Shown in pieces: positions 45,514-54,686 of a stretch of DNA of 64,000 nucleotides. Origin of the DNA: Olavius algarvensis associated proteobacterium Delta 3 (GTDB taxonomy: Bacteria > Desulfobacterota > Desulfobacteria > Desulfobacterales > CAFBRK01); NCBI GenBank assembly GCA_903231505.1, contig CAFBRK010000169.1, positions 62,001 through 126,000 on the forward strand, in the 5' to 3' direction. Positions within the stretch are counted from its first letter, which is position 1. Every line of letters begins with the position of its first letter. The notes below the pieces were generated by a model. The model had not been told where the DNA came from and did not search any database. It worked only from the letters and a program-made list of their open reading frames with translations. Both the position numbers and the translations under genes were made by a program.

Positions 45514-46791
45514 CTACCTTCTCACCAGGGTTTGAATCGCCTTCAAGGCCATACCGGTGGCGTTCTGGTTCGATGACACCACGTCGGCCGGCTTGGTAGC
45601 GCATCCGGCGGCAAACATCCCGCCCTTTGCAAAGTCATTCATCATAAACCCGTCCGTATTGAACTTCAGATCCGCGGGCAGGGTGGTGTTGGCTGCCGTC
45701 GGCTGCATGCCGGTGGCCAGGACCGCCATCTCCACTTCCTGGTGGATCTTTTCGCCGGTGACCGCGTTTTCGGCGACCACGGTGACATTCTTGGTGGCCG
45801 GATCCTGGCTGACTTCGGCAACCTTACCCTTGATCAGAAAGACGTTCTCGTCCTCTTTCACCTTTTTGTAGAAATTCTCATACCGCTGGCCCGGCGAGCG
45901 GATGTCGATGTAGAAGATGTAGATTTTTGCATCGGGATACCGCTCCCGGACGTAGGTGGCCTGTTTCAGCGAGGCCATGCAGCAGATGTAGGAGCAGTAT
46001 GGAAGATGATTCTCATCCCGGGAGCCCGCGCATTGGACAAATGCGACGCTCTCGGGTTCCTTATCGTCGGATGGCCGGAACACTTTTCCCTGGGTGGGGC
46101 CGTTGGGTGCGGCCAGCCGCTCCATCATCATATTGGTGATGATGTTTTCGTACTGACCGAATCCGAGATTGTCCATTTTTGTGGCGTCATAGGGTTCCCA
46201 ACCGGTGGCCCAGACAATCGCACCGACGTTCAGATCGATGGTCTTGGCCGCCATATCCAGATCGATCGCATCGTACGGGCAGGCATCCTTGCACTTCTGT
46301 GCAGCGTCGGTGCCGATAATTTCCGGCGCCAGGACATAACGTGCCGGAAACGCCATCTCGTGGGGCAGGTAGGCGGCCTTCTGCTGGTCCATGCCGAAAT
46401 TGAACGCGTTGGGCCTCTCGGTGTCGCAGGCCTTTGCGCACTCGTCGCAACAGGTGCAGTTCTCGTTGACATACCGGGGGCTGAGTTTGATGCGCACATT
46501 GTAGTTACCCGGCGAGCCGTCCACCTTTTCGACCTCGGCAAGGGTGAAAACCTTGATGTTCGGGTTGTCTTTAATCCTTCGGAAGTTGATCTCCAGACCG
46601 CAGGTGGGAGGACAGAGCTTCGGGAAATACTGATTGAGCTGTGCCACTCGACCGCCGAGCGAAGGATTGTTCTCGACCAGAAACACCTCGTAGCCCACCT
46701 CAGCGGCTTCGAGGGTCGTGGTCAGCCCGCTGATCCCTCCGCCGACTACCAAAATGCTCCCGCTGGCAGGGGCTGATTTCTCTTCTGTCAT
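45514..46791 (-). CDS. qmoA: QmoA, HdrA-like flavoprotein subunit
   Basis: A 425-residue FAD protein: ILVVGGGISGLTTTLEAAEVGYEVFLVENNPSLGGRV, with a cysteine cluster NCTCCDECAKACDTERPN and later SYICCMASLKQ. It has the HdrA fold without the additional ferredoxin domain of QmoB. The ATG at 46791 with GGAGGG upstream is chosen; the frame is open 28 codons further without family residues. First gene of qmoABC, placed directly after aprBA with an efficient terminator between, so the two operons are transcribed separately. Confidence 0.95.
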   Translation of the reverse strand: MTEEKSAPASGSILVVGGGISGLTTTLEAAEVGYEVFLVENNPSLGGRVAQLNQYFPKLCPPTCGLEINFRRIKDNPNIKVFTLAEVEKVDGSPGNYNVRIKLSPRYVNENCTCCDECAKACDTERPNAFNFGMDQQKAAYLPHEMAFPARYVLAPEIIGTDAAQKCKDACPYDAIDLDMAAKTIDLNVGAIVWATGWEPYDATKMDNLGFGQYENIITNMMMERLAAPNGPTQGKVFRPSDDKEPESVAFVQCAGSRDENHLPYCSYICCMASLKQATYVRERYPDAKIYIFYIDIRSPGQRYENFYKKVKEDENVFLIKGKVAEVSQDPATKNVTVVAENAVTGEKIHQEVEMAVLATGMQPTAANTTLPADLKFNTDGFMMNDFAKGGMFAAGCATKPADVVSSNQNATGMALKAIQTLVRR

Positions 46792-46970
46792 GCTATCCCT
46801 CCGTGGATAAGAGTGTTGGTAATAATTTTGTTGCCCGCGTCCCTTCAGGCAATATTCTGCGTTGTCCATGTCCAAATACTTAAAGGCTCCCGCACCGTCA
46901 AGCCCTTAAGCATGCGGACATCGTCGAGAGGGGCGCCAAACCAGCCTGAAACGGAACCGCGGACGTAATA

Positions 46971-47007
46971 AAAACCTCCAGGTGCCGCAAGGGCACCTGG
47001 AGGTTTT
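46971..47007. terminator. Bidirectional-looking terminator between aprA and qmoA
   Basis: Perfect 16-bp stem (AAAACCTCCAGGTGCC and its complement) around GCAAG, with A and T runs on both sides. It ends aprBA transcription on minus. Confidence 0.9.
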
Positions 47008-47045
47008 TATTTTAGAACGACGAATTCATTCTATCCGGTCGGCAA

Positions 47046-49025
47046 TTAATCCGGGATGATCTGGACGTAGTCTTTCTTGAAGATATCCCATTCACCGGCC
47101 TTCGGGTCATACTTGGAGTTGACGAAGCAGAACCAGTTTTCGTCATCCGTACCCGGGTGGTCGGACTGGTAGTAGAAGCCGGGATACCGGGTTTCTTTCC
47201 GGAACTGGATGTGGCGCAGATGAGACTCGACGGTCCAGATCCTGTGGATGATTTCCCAGGCTCTCATGAGCTCATGCAGGTCGCCGGCAGCCAGTTTCTC
47301 ACAGTCTTCGCGCATGGTGGCGAGAAGATCCATGACGATCTCCAGGTTTTTGGAGGTGGTCTGGTAGTAGGTGGCCGTTCCGGCGCCGTACTCATGGGTG
47401 GCCTTCATCAACCGGTACATCATGCCCTCGGGCTTGAGGTAGGCCGGGTTGATATTGATGTCTGTGGAGTAGTCCATGTTGTCGAGCAGCGTCCGGACCG
47501 GTTTGTAGACCAGGTCGACCAGTTCTTCGGCGCTCTGGGAGAGTGCCGGGGAGAAGTCCGCAAAGTCGCTGGCGTAACGGACCATCTGCTTGACGGCAAT
47601 CCGCCCCTCGGCGTGGGAGCCGGAGGAGAATTTGTGGCCGGAGCAGCCAACGCCGTCACCGGCGGTGAACAGACCATCGACCGTGGTCATCCGGTTGTAG
47701 ATTTTGCCGTTGCGGGCTTTGAGCTTGTAGGAATCCGGAATCCAGTCGTAATCCGGACCGGAGGTCCACAGACCGCAGCATCCGGAGTGGGATCCGAGCA
47801 GGTACGGCTCGGTCGGCATGACCTCGGAGTTTTTCTTTTCCGGTTCGGTGTTGGTGGCGCACCACAGGTTGGCCTGGCCGCAGGTCATGTCCAGGAAGTC
47901 TTCCCACGCCTCGGACTCGAGGTGCTTGAGCTCCTTCTTGTCCATGGTTTTGCCGAGTTCGGCCAGGGCGGAAACCGTGTCCATGATGATGGGGCCGCGG
48001 CCTTCCTTCATCTCGAAGAGCATCAGGTGGTTCCGCAGACAGGTCGGGGTGATGGCGGCGGTTCCATACGGAGCGTAAGCTTCCAGTTCGGCCTTGGCGG
48101 CATCGCTGCCGGCAAAGGCTTCGCCCAGGCCGTTGAGGGTCTTGGCCTTGAACAGCAGAAACCATGCGCCCACCGGGCCGTAACCGTCTTTAAAACGGGC
48201 CGGGGTGAACCGGTTTTCCATCATGGAAAGCTCGGCGCCGACACGCATGCAGAGGGTGTAGGTGGAACCGGAGTTCCAGACCGGATACCATGCACGACCT
48301 TTGCCCTCGCCGACCGACCGCGGCTGGTAGATATTGACCGCGCCGCCGCAGGCCACGAGCATGGTCTTGCACTTGATGATGTAGACTTTGTTTTCACGGA
48401 CGGAAAAACCGACCGCACCGGCGATCTGATTTTCTTCATTGGCATCCAGAAGCAGCTCAACGATGAAGACCCGTTCCAGGACATCGTCTTCGCCGATCGC
48501 TTTTTTGGCGGCTTCGGCAACGATCCGTTTGTAGGACTCGCCGTTGATCATGATCTGCCATTTGCCGGTCCGAACCGGCTGTGCCCCGGCCTTCAGGGTC
48601 CCCATTTTCTGGCCCTTTTTACCGTCCAGGTTCTTTCCTTCTTCTGATTTCTTCCAAACCGGAAGACCCCATTCCTCGAACAGGTGGACCGAGTCATCGA
48701 CATGGCAGCCCAGGTCGAAAATAAGGTCTTCGCGGACGATGCCCATCAGGTCGTTGCGGACCATGCGGACGTAGTCATCCGGTGAGTTCTCGCCGATGTA
48801 GGTGTTGATGGCGGACAGTCCCTGGGCGACCGCGCCGCTTCTTTCCATGGCGGCTTTGTCGACCAACAGAACGCTCTGATCATCCTTCAGCCATTTTTTG
48901 GCTTCAAATGCCGCGCCGCAGGCAGCCATACCACCGCCAACGATCAAAACATCAACTTCCTTCTCCTCGACTTCAGGGTCACGGACGGCTTTCAGTTCAC
49001 CCGTGGGTTTATTCGGTAATGCCAT
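47046..49025 (-). CDS. aprA: AprA, adenylylsulfate reductase alpha subunit
   Basis: A 659-residue FAD subunit that reduces adenylyl sulfate to sulfite and AMP. FAD motif: VDVLIVGGGMAACGAAFEAKKW. Other family stretches: RSGAVAQGLSAINTYIGENSPDDYVRMVRNDLMG, VGEGKGRAWYPVWNSGSTYT, MMENRFTPARFKDGYGPVGAW, GSHSGCCGLWTSGP, and GVGCSGHKFSSGSHAEGRIA. Start with AAGGAGG upstream. It lies 66 bases after aprB; strong translation signals on both genes fit a major cytoplasmic enzyme. Confidence 0.98.
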   Translation of the reverse strand: MALPNKPTGELKAVRDPEVEEKEVDVLIVGGGMAACGAAFEAKKWLKDDQSVLLVDKAAMERSGAVAQGLSAINTYIGENSPDDYVRMVRNDLMGIVREDLIFDLGCHVDDSVHLFEEWGLPVWKKSEEGKNLDGKKGQKMGTLKAGAQPVRTGKWQIMINGESYKRIVAEAAKKAIGEDDVLERVFIVELLLDANEENQIAGAVGFSVRENKVYIIKCKTMLVACGGAVNIYQPRSVGEGKGRAWYPVWNSGSTYTLCMRVGAELSMMENRFTPARFKDGYGPVGAWFLLFKAKTLNGLGEAFAGSDAAKAELEAYAPYGTAAITPTCLRNHLMLFEMKEGRGPIIMDTVSALAELGKTMDKKELKHLESEAWEDFLDMTCGQANLWCATNTEPEKKNSEVMPTEPYLLGSHSGCCGLWTSGPDYDWIPDSYKLKARNGKIYNRMTTVDGLFTAGDGVGCSGHKFSSGSHAEGRIAVKQMVRYASDFADFSPALSQSAEELVDLVYKPVRTLLDNMDYSTDININPAYLKPEGMMYRLMKATHEYGAGTATYYQTTSKNLEIVMDLLATMREDCEKLAAGDLHELMRAWEIIHRIWTVESHLRHIQFRKETRYPGFYYQSDHPGTDDENWFCFVNSKYDPKAGEWDIFKKDYVQIIPD

Positions 49026-49091
49026 ATTTGTTCCTCCTTAAGGTGTTGAATTTTTTTAAATAATCAAAGAGTGTTGCGTCCAGTACCGGCC

Positions 49092-49529
49092 CTAAACCGT
49101 CGCCTGGGGGGTGGGAATCGTGTAGCCGTCGGCTTCTTCCGTGGACAGCAGGCCGCTTTCGAGATCATTGCCTTTGAGATCACCGTACTCGTTGGCAGCA
49201 CCTTCGGGAGTGGTACGGATGGGGAACTTAAAGCGTTTGACGACGCCGTTGCGGAACTTACAGGTCCACATGACATCTTCGGTACCCAGCATCGGCATGA
49301 TGCTGCTTCCCAGGGGAACAAAGTCGGCATAGCCTCTTACCTCGATGGCCTGGGTCGGACAGATCTTCACGCAGGAAAAGCATTCCCAGCACTGATCCGG
49401 CTCCTGGTTGTAGGCCTTCATTTCATTGGGCTCCAGCACCATGAGGTCGTTGGGACAGATGTACATACAGGCCGTCTTGTCCCCGCCTTTGCAGCCGTCA
49501 CATTTTTCATTGATTACAAAGCTTGGCAT
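49092..49529 (-). CDS. aprB: AprB, adenylylsulfate reductase beta subunit
   Basis: A 145-residue iron-sulfur partner of AprA that receives electrons from Qmo and relays them to FAD. Cluster ligands: KCDGCKGGDKTACMYICPNDL and QCWECFSCVKICPTQAIEVRGY. The C-terminal extension (FKFPIRTTPEGAANEYGDLKG) that wraps over AprA is present. Start ATG with AGGAGGG upstream. First gene of the operon. Confidence 0.97.
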   Translation of the reverse strand: MPSFVINEKCDGCKGGDKTACMYICPNDLMVLEPNEMKAYNQEPDQCWECFSCVKICPTQAIEVRGYADFVPLGSSIMPMLGTEDVMWTCKFRNGVVKRFKFPIRTTPEGAANEYGDLKGNDLESGLLSTEEADGYTIPTPQATV

Positions 49530-50031
49530 TAATTATCCCTCCTAAGTTTAAGATTCTGCGTATTGCCTCTACTCATTTTCCTGGTTTCTTTGAAACACCC
49601 TTGGCTTTATTCCACACCTCCCTTCCTTGTTCGATCCGAAAAAGGGTGCCATTTCGAATCCGGTTTTGACTTCCGTCTTGTCGTATCTGCCTGTAAATGC
49701 ACCTCAAGTGTTTGAATGCACTTGCTGATTTCCAGGTAATTGTTCGGAATGGGGTTTAAAATTATCTATTAAAATCAAATACAAACATGCCTTTCCACAG
49801 ATAGAACTAAATATCACCCAGTTTTTTTCTTGTCAAGGATTTTCACCCGAACAAATCTAAAATATGCAACGGGTTAGAAACCGTTCCGAATGAGAACAAC
49901 ATCTGGGAAAAACCGGTGGCCATGCCACTATATGTGGTGTGCTATATTAAAATGGTATTGACACCTTAGGAGCCGCGCCGGGGATCCGGCATTTTGGCGT
50001 TGCCTTGACCGATCGACATGCTACATGTATT
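49530..50031. other. Upstream region of aprBA
   Basis: A/T-rich leader with no gene. It should contain the promoter of the highly expressed aprBA operon; no single promoter can be picked with confidence by eye. Confidence 0.4.
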
Positions 50032-50370
50032 CCGTTGGGCGGGTGGGCGGTTGGCCCGTTTGCCCGTTGGCCGGTTGGCCTGCTGGCCGGTTGGCCGGTT
50101 GGCCGGTTGGCCCGTGGGCCCGTCAGCCCGTTTGCCCGTTGGCCGGTTGGCCCGTGGGCCGGTTTAGCCGGTTGGCCAGTTTACCCGGTTGCCGACAACC
50201 TGTATCTTGAATCTTGCATCTTGTATCCTGAAACCCGACACCTGACACCTGCGTATGGGCCCGTTGGCCCGTTTGCCCGTATCCTGACACCCGACACCTG
50301 CTTGCGGGATCGAAGCCAGGAGGGCAAAGCCCCAAACTCATACACCTGAACCCTGGATCATGTATCATGT
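50032..50370. repeat. Degenerate-word array upstream of a YkgJ gene
   Basis: The first 150 bases or so are variants of the 8-mers GGTTGGCC and GGTTGCCC / CCCGTTGG, the inverse of the GGCCAACG array at 26904. Then come TATCTTGAATCTTGCATCTTG and CCCGACACCTGACACCTGC words as at 35956-36330. Non-coding. Confidence 0.75.
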
Positions 50371-50401
50371 TCCAAATTTCAGGCGCGACAAAGGAGTTCC
50401 T

Positions 50402-51133
50402 ATGAACGATCCCATGACGCCGATATCAGTGGACGAGCCGTTCCAATTCTGCTGTTCACCGGGGGTGCCCTGCTTTAATGCCTGCTGCCGGGATTTGAAC
50501 CAGTTTCTTTATCCCTATGACATATTGCGCCTGAAACATCATCTCGGCGTGTCATCAACCCGGTTTCTGGAGAGATACGCGACTGTTCATGTCGGACCCG
50601 AATCCGGTTTGCCGATCGTCAGTTTGACAGCGGATTACACGGACAAATTTAAATGCCCCTTTGTCTCCCCCGAAGGATGCCGTGTATACCGGGATCGGCC
50701 TGCGGCCTGCCGGATGTACCCCCTGGCTCGGGCCCTGTCCCGAAATCGGGAGACCGGTGAATTGACCGAACATTTTGCACTTCTGAAAGAACCCCACTGC
50801 TGCGGCTTCGATCAGGATGGATCCCAAACCGTCGAGGAATGGGTGGAGGACCAGGATCTTGCCGACTACAATCGGATGAACGATCGCATGCTGGAGATCA
50901 TCAGCATTAAAAACCAGCGACACCCGGCTGTCCTCGATATCAAATCCCAGTATCTGTTCCGTTTGGCCTTGTATGACCTGGACGAGTTCCGGGATCAGGT
51001 GTTCGAGAAAGGGATTCTGGCGGATATGAAGTTGGATCCCGATCAGTTCGAAGCCGCCAGGACTGACGATGTCGCGTTGCTTGAACTGGGGATGTTGTTC
51101 ATTAAAAAGGAACTGTTTGGCGAAACGGAATGA
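50402..51133 (+). CDS. YkgJ-family cysteine-cluster protein (first of three)
   Basis: A 243-residue protein of the CxCxxCC (UPF0153) metal-binding family: FCCSPGVPCFNACCRDLNQFLYPYDILRLKHHL near the N terminus, then CPFVSPEGCRVYRDRPAACRMYPLARAL. The cysteines likely bind zinc or an iron-sulfur cluster; the function of the family is not known. The ATG at 50402 has AAAGGAG upstream; the frame is open 14 codons earlier. It is strikingly similar in wording to the protein at 56077-56862 (FYPYD/LRLK). Confidence 0.85.
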   Translation: MNDPMTPISVDEPFQFCCSPGVPCFNACCRDLNQFLYPYDILRLKHHLGVSSTRFLERYATVHVGPESGLPIVSLTADYTDKFKCPFVSPEGCRVYRDRPAACRMYPLARALSRNRETGELTEHFALLKEPHCCGFDQDGSQTVEEWVEDQDLADYNRMNDRMLEIISIKNQRHPAVLDIKSQYLFRLALYDLDEFRDQVFEKGILADMKLDPDQFEAARTDDVALLELGMLFIKKELFGETE

Positions 51134-51149
51134 TCTACCCTTGCTTTAA

Positions 51150-51325
51150 AAAGGGTAAACACGAAATACGAAGCACGAAATCCGAAACAAGCACGAATAC
51201 CTGAATTCGAATGACCAAAACGCCATCCGATGGTATCACAGAAATATATTGAATTTTGGGTTTTTAGTTTTCGGATTTGTTTCGGATTTCGTATTTAGGG
51301 CTTCGAATTTTGCTTCTGGACATTT
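51150..51325. repeat. Inverted CGAAATCCGAAAC arms
   Basis: The left arm (about 51155-51195) has repeated CGAAATACGAAGCACGAAAT words; the right arm (about 51265-51320) has the inverse, ending in TTTGTTTCGGATTTCGTATT. The shared 15-mer CGAAATCCGAAACAA pairs with its complement. It sits between the YkgJ and SDR genes. Confidence 0.7.
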
Positions 51326-51354
51326 AACAACCTTTCATTTTAAGGAAGCCATAC

Positions 51355-52185
51355 ATGGAACTGACGAATAAAGTCGCTCTCGTCCTGGGTGGTATCAAAG
51401 GAATCGGCAGGCATATCGGGCTGGATCTGGCCCGGGCCGGGGTTCGGGTGGCGCTGACCTACCACGACTGGGAAGAGAGCCTGGGCGAGATGCAGAAATG
51501 CTTCGCGGAGACCGGCCAGGACCATTTCATTCAGAAAATCGACTTGTTGGAGACAGACCAGGTGGACGGGATGATCCGGGCCGTTGTCGATCGTTTCGGG
51601 CAACTGGATATCCTGATCAACAATATCGAGCGGGGGGGGATGCCGGTGGTCCACGGTCCCTACGTCGAGTCTCAGTGGGACCTGGAACTGGCCACCACCT
51701 TGCGTTCGAAATGGTGGGTGTTTGACCGGGCTCTGCCCTACCTGAAACAGTCCGGGGATGGCGCCGTTGTAAACCTGTCTTCCATTGCCGGCATTGTCGG
51801 GCGATCCGGTCCGGCCACCCCGATTTTCAACGATGGATATGCAGCGGCCAACCGCGGCATTTCGCTTCTTACCGAAACCTGGGCGCGGCTCGGTGCTCCG
51901 GAGGTGCGCGTCAATGAAATCATGCTGGGCATTTTCGAAACCCGCCATGGTGAGGGTACCCGTGGGTGGGGGCTTTTAACCGGGGCCCAGCGGCAGGCGG
52001 TCATCGATCACACGCTCCTGAAACGCACAGGTCATCTGGAAGACGTCACCCGCGCCGTGCGATTTATTCTGGAGCAGGCACCGTTTATGACCGGCAGTGT
52101 CCTTCGGCTGGATGGCGGGTACGTCCTGGGCGGCGAGCAGGTGGTGCCGATGCCGAAAGGAGTGCTGGGGGAAGGCTCAGAATAA
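51355..52185 (+). CDS. Short-chain dehydrogenase/reductase-like protein lacking the usual active-site lysine
   Basis: A 276-residue Rossmann-fold protein: KVALVLGGIKGIGRHIGLDL (the TGxxxGIG loop in modified form), LINNIERGG for the NNAG motif, and VNLSSIAGIVG for the catalytic serine. The tyrosine motif reads GYAAANRG, so YxxxK has become YxxxN. Catalysis of the ordinary type is therefore doubtful; a divergent reductase, a dehydratase-like or a binding role are possible. Start with AAGGA upstream. Alone in its direction, no operon partner. Confidence 0.85.
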   Translation: MELTNKVALVLGGIKGIGRHIGLDLARAGVRVALTYHDWEESLGEMQKCFAETGQDHFIQKIDLLETDQVDGMIRAVVDRFGQLDILINNIERGGMPVVHGPYVESQWDLELATTLRSKWWVFDRALPYLKQSGDGAVVNLSSIAGIVGRSGPATPIFNDGYAAANRGISLLTETWARLGAPEVRVNEIMLGIFETRHGEGTRGWGLLTGAQRQAVIDHTLLKRTGHLEDVTRAVRFILEQAPFMTGSVLRLDGGYVLGGEQVVPMPKGVLGEGSE

Positions 52186-52479
52186 GAGATCGATTAACCG
52201 GAAAACTTATAAATTCGCGGTACGTTGTAATATATAAGCTGTGGTAAATAATTAGAAATAGTATCGAAGCACGACCCGTCGTCGCAAGGAGCTATGGAGG
52301 GCAATAAGATAAAATCCCTGGCCCAGACATGGCCTAACTCGTATCATCTTTGTTGATTAGCTTTATCAAGCCTGGCCAACTTTAGGGCATGTCTGTATTC
52401 AATGCGCCAAGCCAGTGGAGGAACCGTTGAGAAAGGCGGAACTGTCAACGTGGACGGGAACGTACGGCTGAGATAACCT

Positions 52480-53544
52480 ATGCGAGAATCATTGCTTGAA
52501 TTGCTGGTGTGCCCTTCCTGCGCCGGACAACTGACCCTTTCGGCCGAGGTGAAGGAAGGGGAGGAGATCGTTGAGGGGCGGCTTGATTGCGCCTGCAAGC
52601 AGGTCTACCCGGTGGTGAACGGGGTCCCGCGTATGTTGTCCCCTTACCTGCGGGTAGACGTACTGTCGCGGTATGCCCGGTTCTTCGAGACGCACAGGTA
52701 TCCCGGTTGGGATTCCGGTGCAGGAGAGTCGCTTGCGGCCGAGCGCGAGATGGCAACAATGGACCGCTTTGGCTACGAGTGGAAGCACTTCTCGGACTAC
52801 AACTGCGACAATTTCTCTGAATTCGTTAAACCCCTTCCGGAGCGGTTCCTTGAGGGCAAGCTCGGGCTGGATGTCGGATGCGGTGCGGGAAGGCATGCCG
52901 GATATGCGTACGATCGAGGGGCAGAGATCGTAGATATCGACCTTTCGCCGGCCGTCGATGTCGCCCAGGAAAGGCATGCCGACAAGGAACGTGTGCATTT
53001 TGTGCAGGCAGATATGTTTGCTCTTCCATTTGCGGAGGGAACATTCGATTTCATATACAGCCTCGGAGTCCTCCAACACACTGTCGATCCCAAAGGGGCT
53101 TACCTGAAGCTGGTGCGATACCTTCGCCCGGCTGGAGCTCAGTTCGTCTGGATCTACGCACACGCGACCCGCAAAGTTGCGCTGGAGTTGCTTCGCGTGG
53201 TTTCGCAGCGCCTTTCAAATGAGGGGATACAGCGGATGTCATTCCTGTGTAACCTTATTGATTACGGTATCTTCGTCAACGGGTACCGAGTGGCATCCCG
53301 ACTCCCCGTGCTGGGCGGCTTGGCGCGTCAGTATGCCCCTCTCAGGCTGAAAGAATACTCCGAGTTCGGTTACCGTGTGAGCTACACCGACTGGTTCGAT
53401 CGTCTTTCTGCGCCCATTACCAACTACTATAGAGAGGCGGACGCAGTAGATTGGCTTCGTGATTCTGGCCTTACCAAGACAGAACATGCTTTAGTGGGGG
53501 ACTCCTGGTGGTGGCTCTACGGAGAGAAGAAAAGCGACTCGTGA
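52480..53544 (+). CDS. SAM-dependent methyltransferase with an N-terminal zinc-ribbon-like segment
   Basis: 354 residues. The N terminus (LLVCPSCAGQL... DCACKQVYPVVNGVPRML) is a Trm112-like zinc ribbon, often fused to methyltransferases acting on lipids or sugars. The SAM site is LGLDVGCGAGRHAGYAYDRG, then IDLSPAVDVA, and FDFIYSLGVLQHTVDP. The C-terminal part is helical and unrecognised. The next gene starts within its stop (GTGA), so the methyltransferase and glycosyltransferase are coupled and likely modify a polysaccharide or lipid. Confidence 0.87.
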   Translation: MRESLLELLVCPSCAGQLTLSAEVKEGEEIVEGRLDCACKQVYPVVNGVPRMLSPYLRVDVLSRYARFFETHRYPGWDSGAGESLAAEREMATMDRFGYEWKHFSDYNCDNFSEFVKPLPERFLEGKLGLDVGCGAGRHAGYAYDRGAEIVDIDLSPAVDVAQERHADKERVHFVQADMFALPFAEGTFDFIYSLGVLQHTVDPKGAYLKLVRYLRPAGAQFVWIYAHATRKVALELLRVVSQRLSNEGIQRMSFLCNLIDYGIFVNGYRVASRLPVLGGLARQYAPLRLKEYSEFGYRVSYTDWFDRLSAPITNYYREADAVDWLRDSGLTKTEHALVGDSWWWLYGEKKSDS

Positions 53545-54686
53545 ACGTACTGATCGTTGGGACTGATTTCCCTCCAAACAGCGGAGGTATCAGCACCTAC
53601 TCGCGCGAGATCGCCCAGGTGCTCACAGAGCGGTGCAGCGTCACCGTTCTCGCGCCAGGGGCGACTGGCTCGCGAGCATTTGATGAAACGTTCTGCTTTG
53701 AGGTGGTGAGGACACCGAATATACCGTTCCTGCGGACGCTGGCGTTCCTGGTCTACGTGCCATGGCTTCTTGTCCGGAAGCGGACGGATCTGGTGCTTCA
53801 CACCGTGTGGACGACTGCCCTAGCAAGCCATATGTGGCATCGTTTTTTTCGGGCGCCCTATTTCGTGAGCGTGCACGCTTCAGAGATACTCGACGATAAT
53901 AGGAGTATCCGGCGCCGAATCAAGGGGTACCTGGGTCGGTGGCGACGTGCGGCCCTGCGCCGGGCCGCCGGCATATTCCCGGTCAGTCGGTACACTGCAC
54001 GGCTGGTCGAGGGTTTTGGTGTAGCCAAGGCCAGGATACGAGTAATTACCCATGGTGTCGATCCCGTCCGTTTCTATCCCGGAACTGCAAGCGATTCCTC
54101 CGGTGACGGCGGTCTACTTACCGTTGCCCGCCTTGATCTCCACAAGGGGCATGACAAAGTCCTCGAAGCCCTTGCCAGGTTGCGGGATGAGCGGCTCTCA
54201 CCGCGGTACACCATCGTGGGCGAGGGAGAAGAACGGGCCCGGCTGGCGCGGATGACACAGGCCTTGGGCTTGCAGGAGCAGGTTACCTTCGCTGGGTTCG
54301 TGAGTGATGAAGAGCTCTTGAGGGCTTATGCTGATGCCGAAGTTTTCATCATGGCCAGTAGAGAGATCCCCGGGAGGCAGGATTTGATCGAGGGGTTCGG
54401 CCTGTCCTTCCTCGAGGCGAGCGCCAGCGGCTTGCCCGTGATCGCTGGCCGGTCAGGAGGGGTGCCGGACGCTGTGTTGGACGGTAAGACCGGTCTGCTG
54501 GTTGACCCTTGCGACGTTGGCGACATCGCCCGCGCAATCAAGTGTCTTGTCACCGATCGCGAGCGAGCCAGGCGCATGGGGGAAAAGGGACGCAAATGGG
54601 TTGAGGAAGAGATGAACTGGGACAGGGCCGGCGGGACGCTCCTTGATGCGATGCAGGAACTCAGCCGAGACCGCCTGTCCTCCTGA
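53541..54686 (+). CDS. Family-4 glycosyltransferase
   Basis: About 381 residues from GTG 53541, overlapping the upstream stop codon (GTGA) and preceded by GGAGAG; the frame is open earlier at 53508. The GT-B fold is seen in NVLIVGTDFPPNSGGISTYSREIA (N-terminal glycine-rich loop), RVITHGVDPVRFYPG, LLTVARLDLHKGHDKVLEAL and EGFGLSFLEASASGLPVIAGRSGG, the E-x7-E retaining-type motif region. Probable role in surface polysaccharide synthesis. Confidence 0.93.
   Translation: MNVLIVGTDFPPNSGGISTYSREIAQVLTERCSVTVLAPGATGSRAFDETFCFEVVRTPNIPFLRTLAFLVYVPWLLVRKRTDLVLHTVWTTALASHMWHRFFRAPYFVSVHASEILDDNRSIRRRIKGYLGRWRRAALRRAAGIFPVSRYTARLVEGFGVAKARIRVITHGVDPVRFYPGTASDSSGDGGLLTVARLDLHKGHDKVLEALARLRDERLSPRYTIVGEGEERARLARMTQALGLQEQVTFAGFVSDEELLRAYADAEVFIMASREIPGRQDLIEGFGLSFLEASASGLPVIAGRSGGVPDAVLDGKTGLLVDPCDVGDIARAIKCLVTDRERARRMGEKGRKWVEEEMNWDRAGGTLLDAMQELSRDRLSS

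Noticed and set aside
47157-48647. 496-codon open frame antisense to aprA
   Set aside because: It lies wholly opposite a strongly supported gene and has biased, non-protein-like composition; it is a shadow of aprA codon usage. Similar shadows opposite qmoB, fdhA and hypF were dropped.
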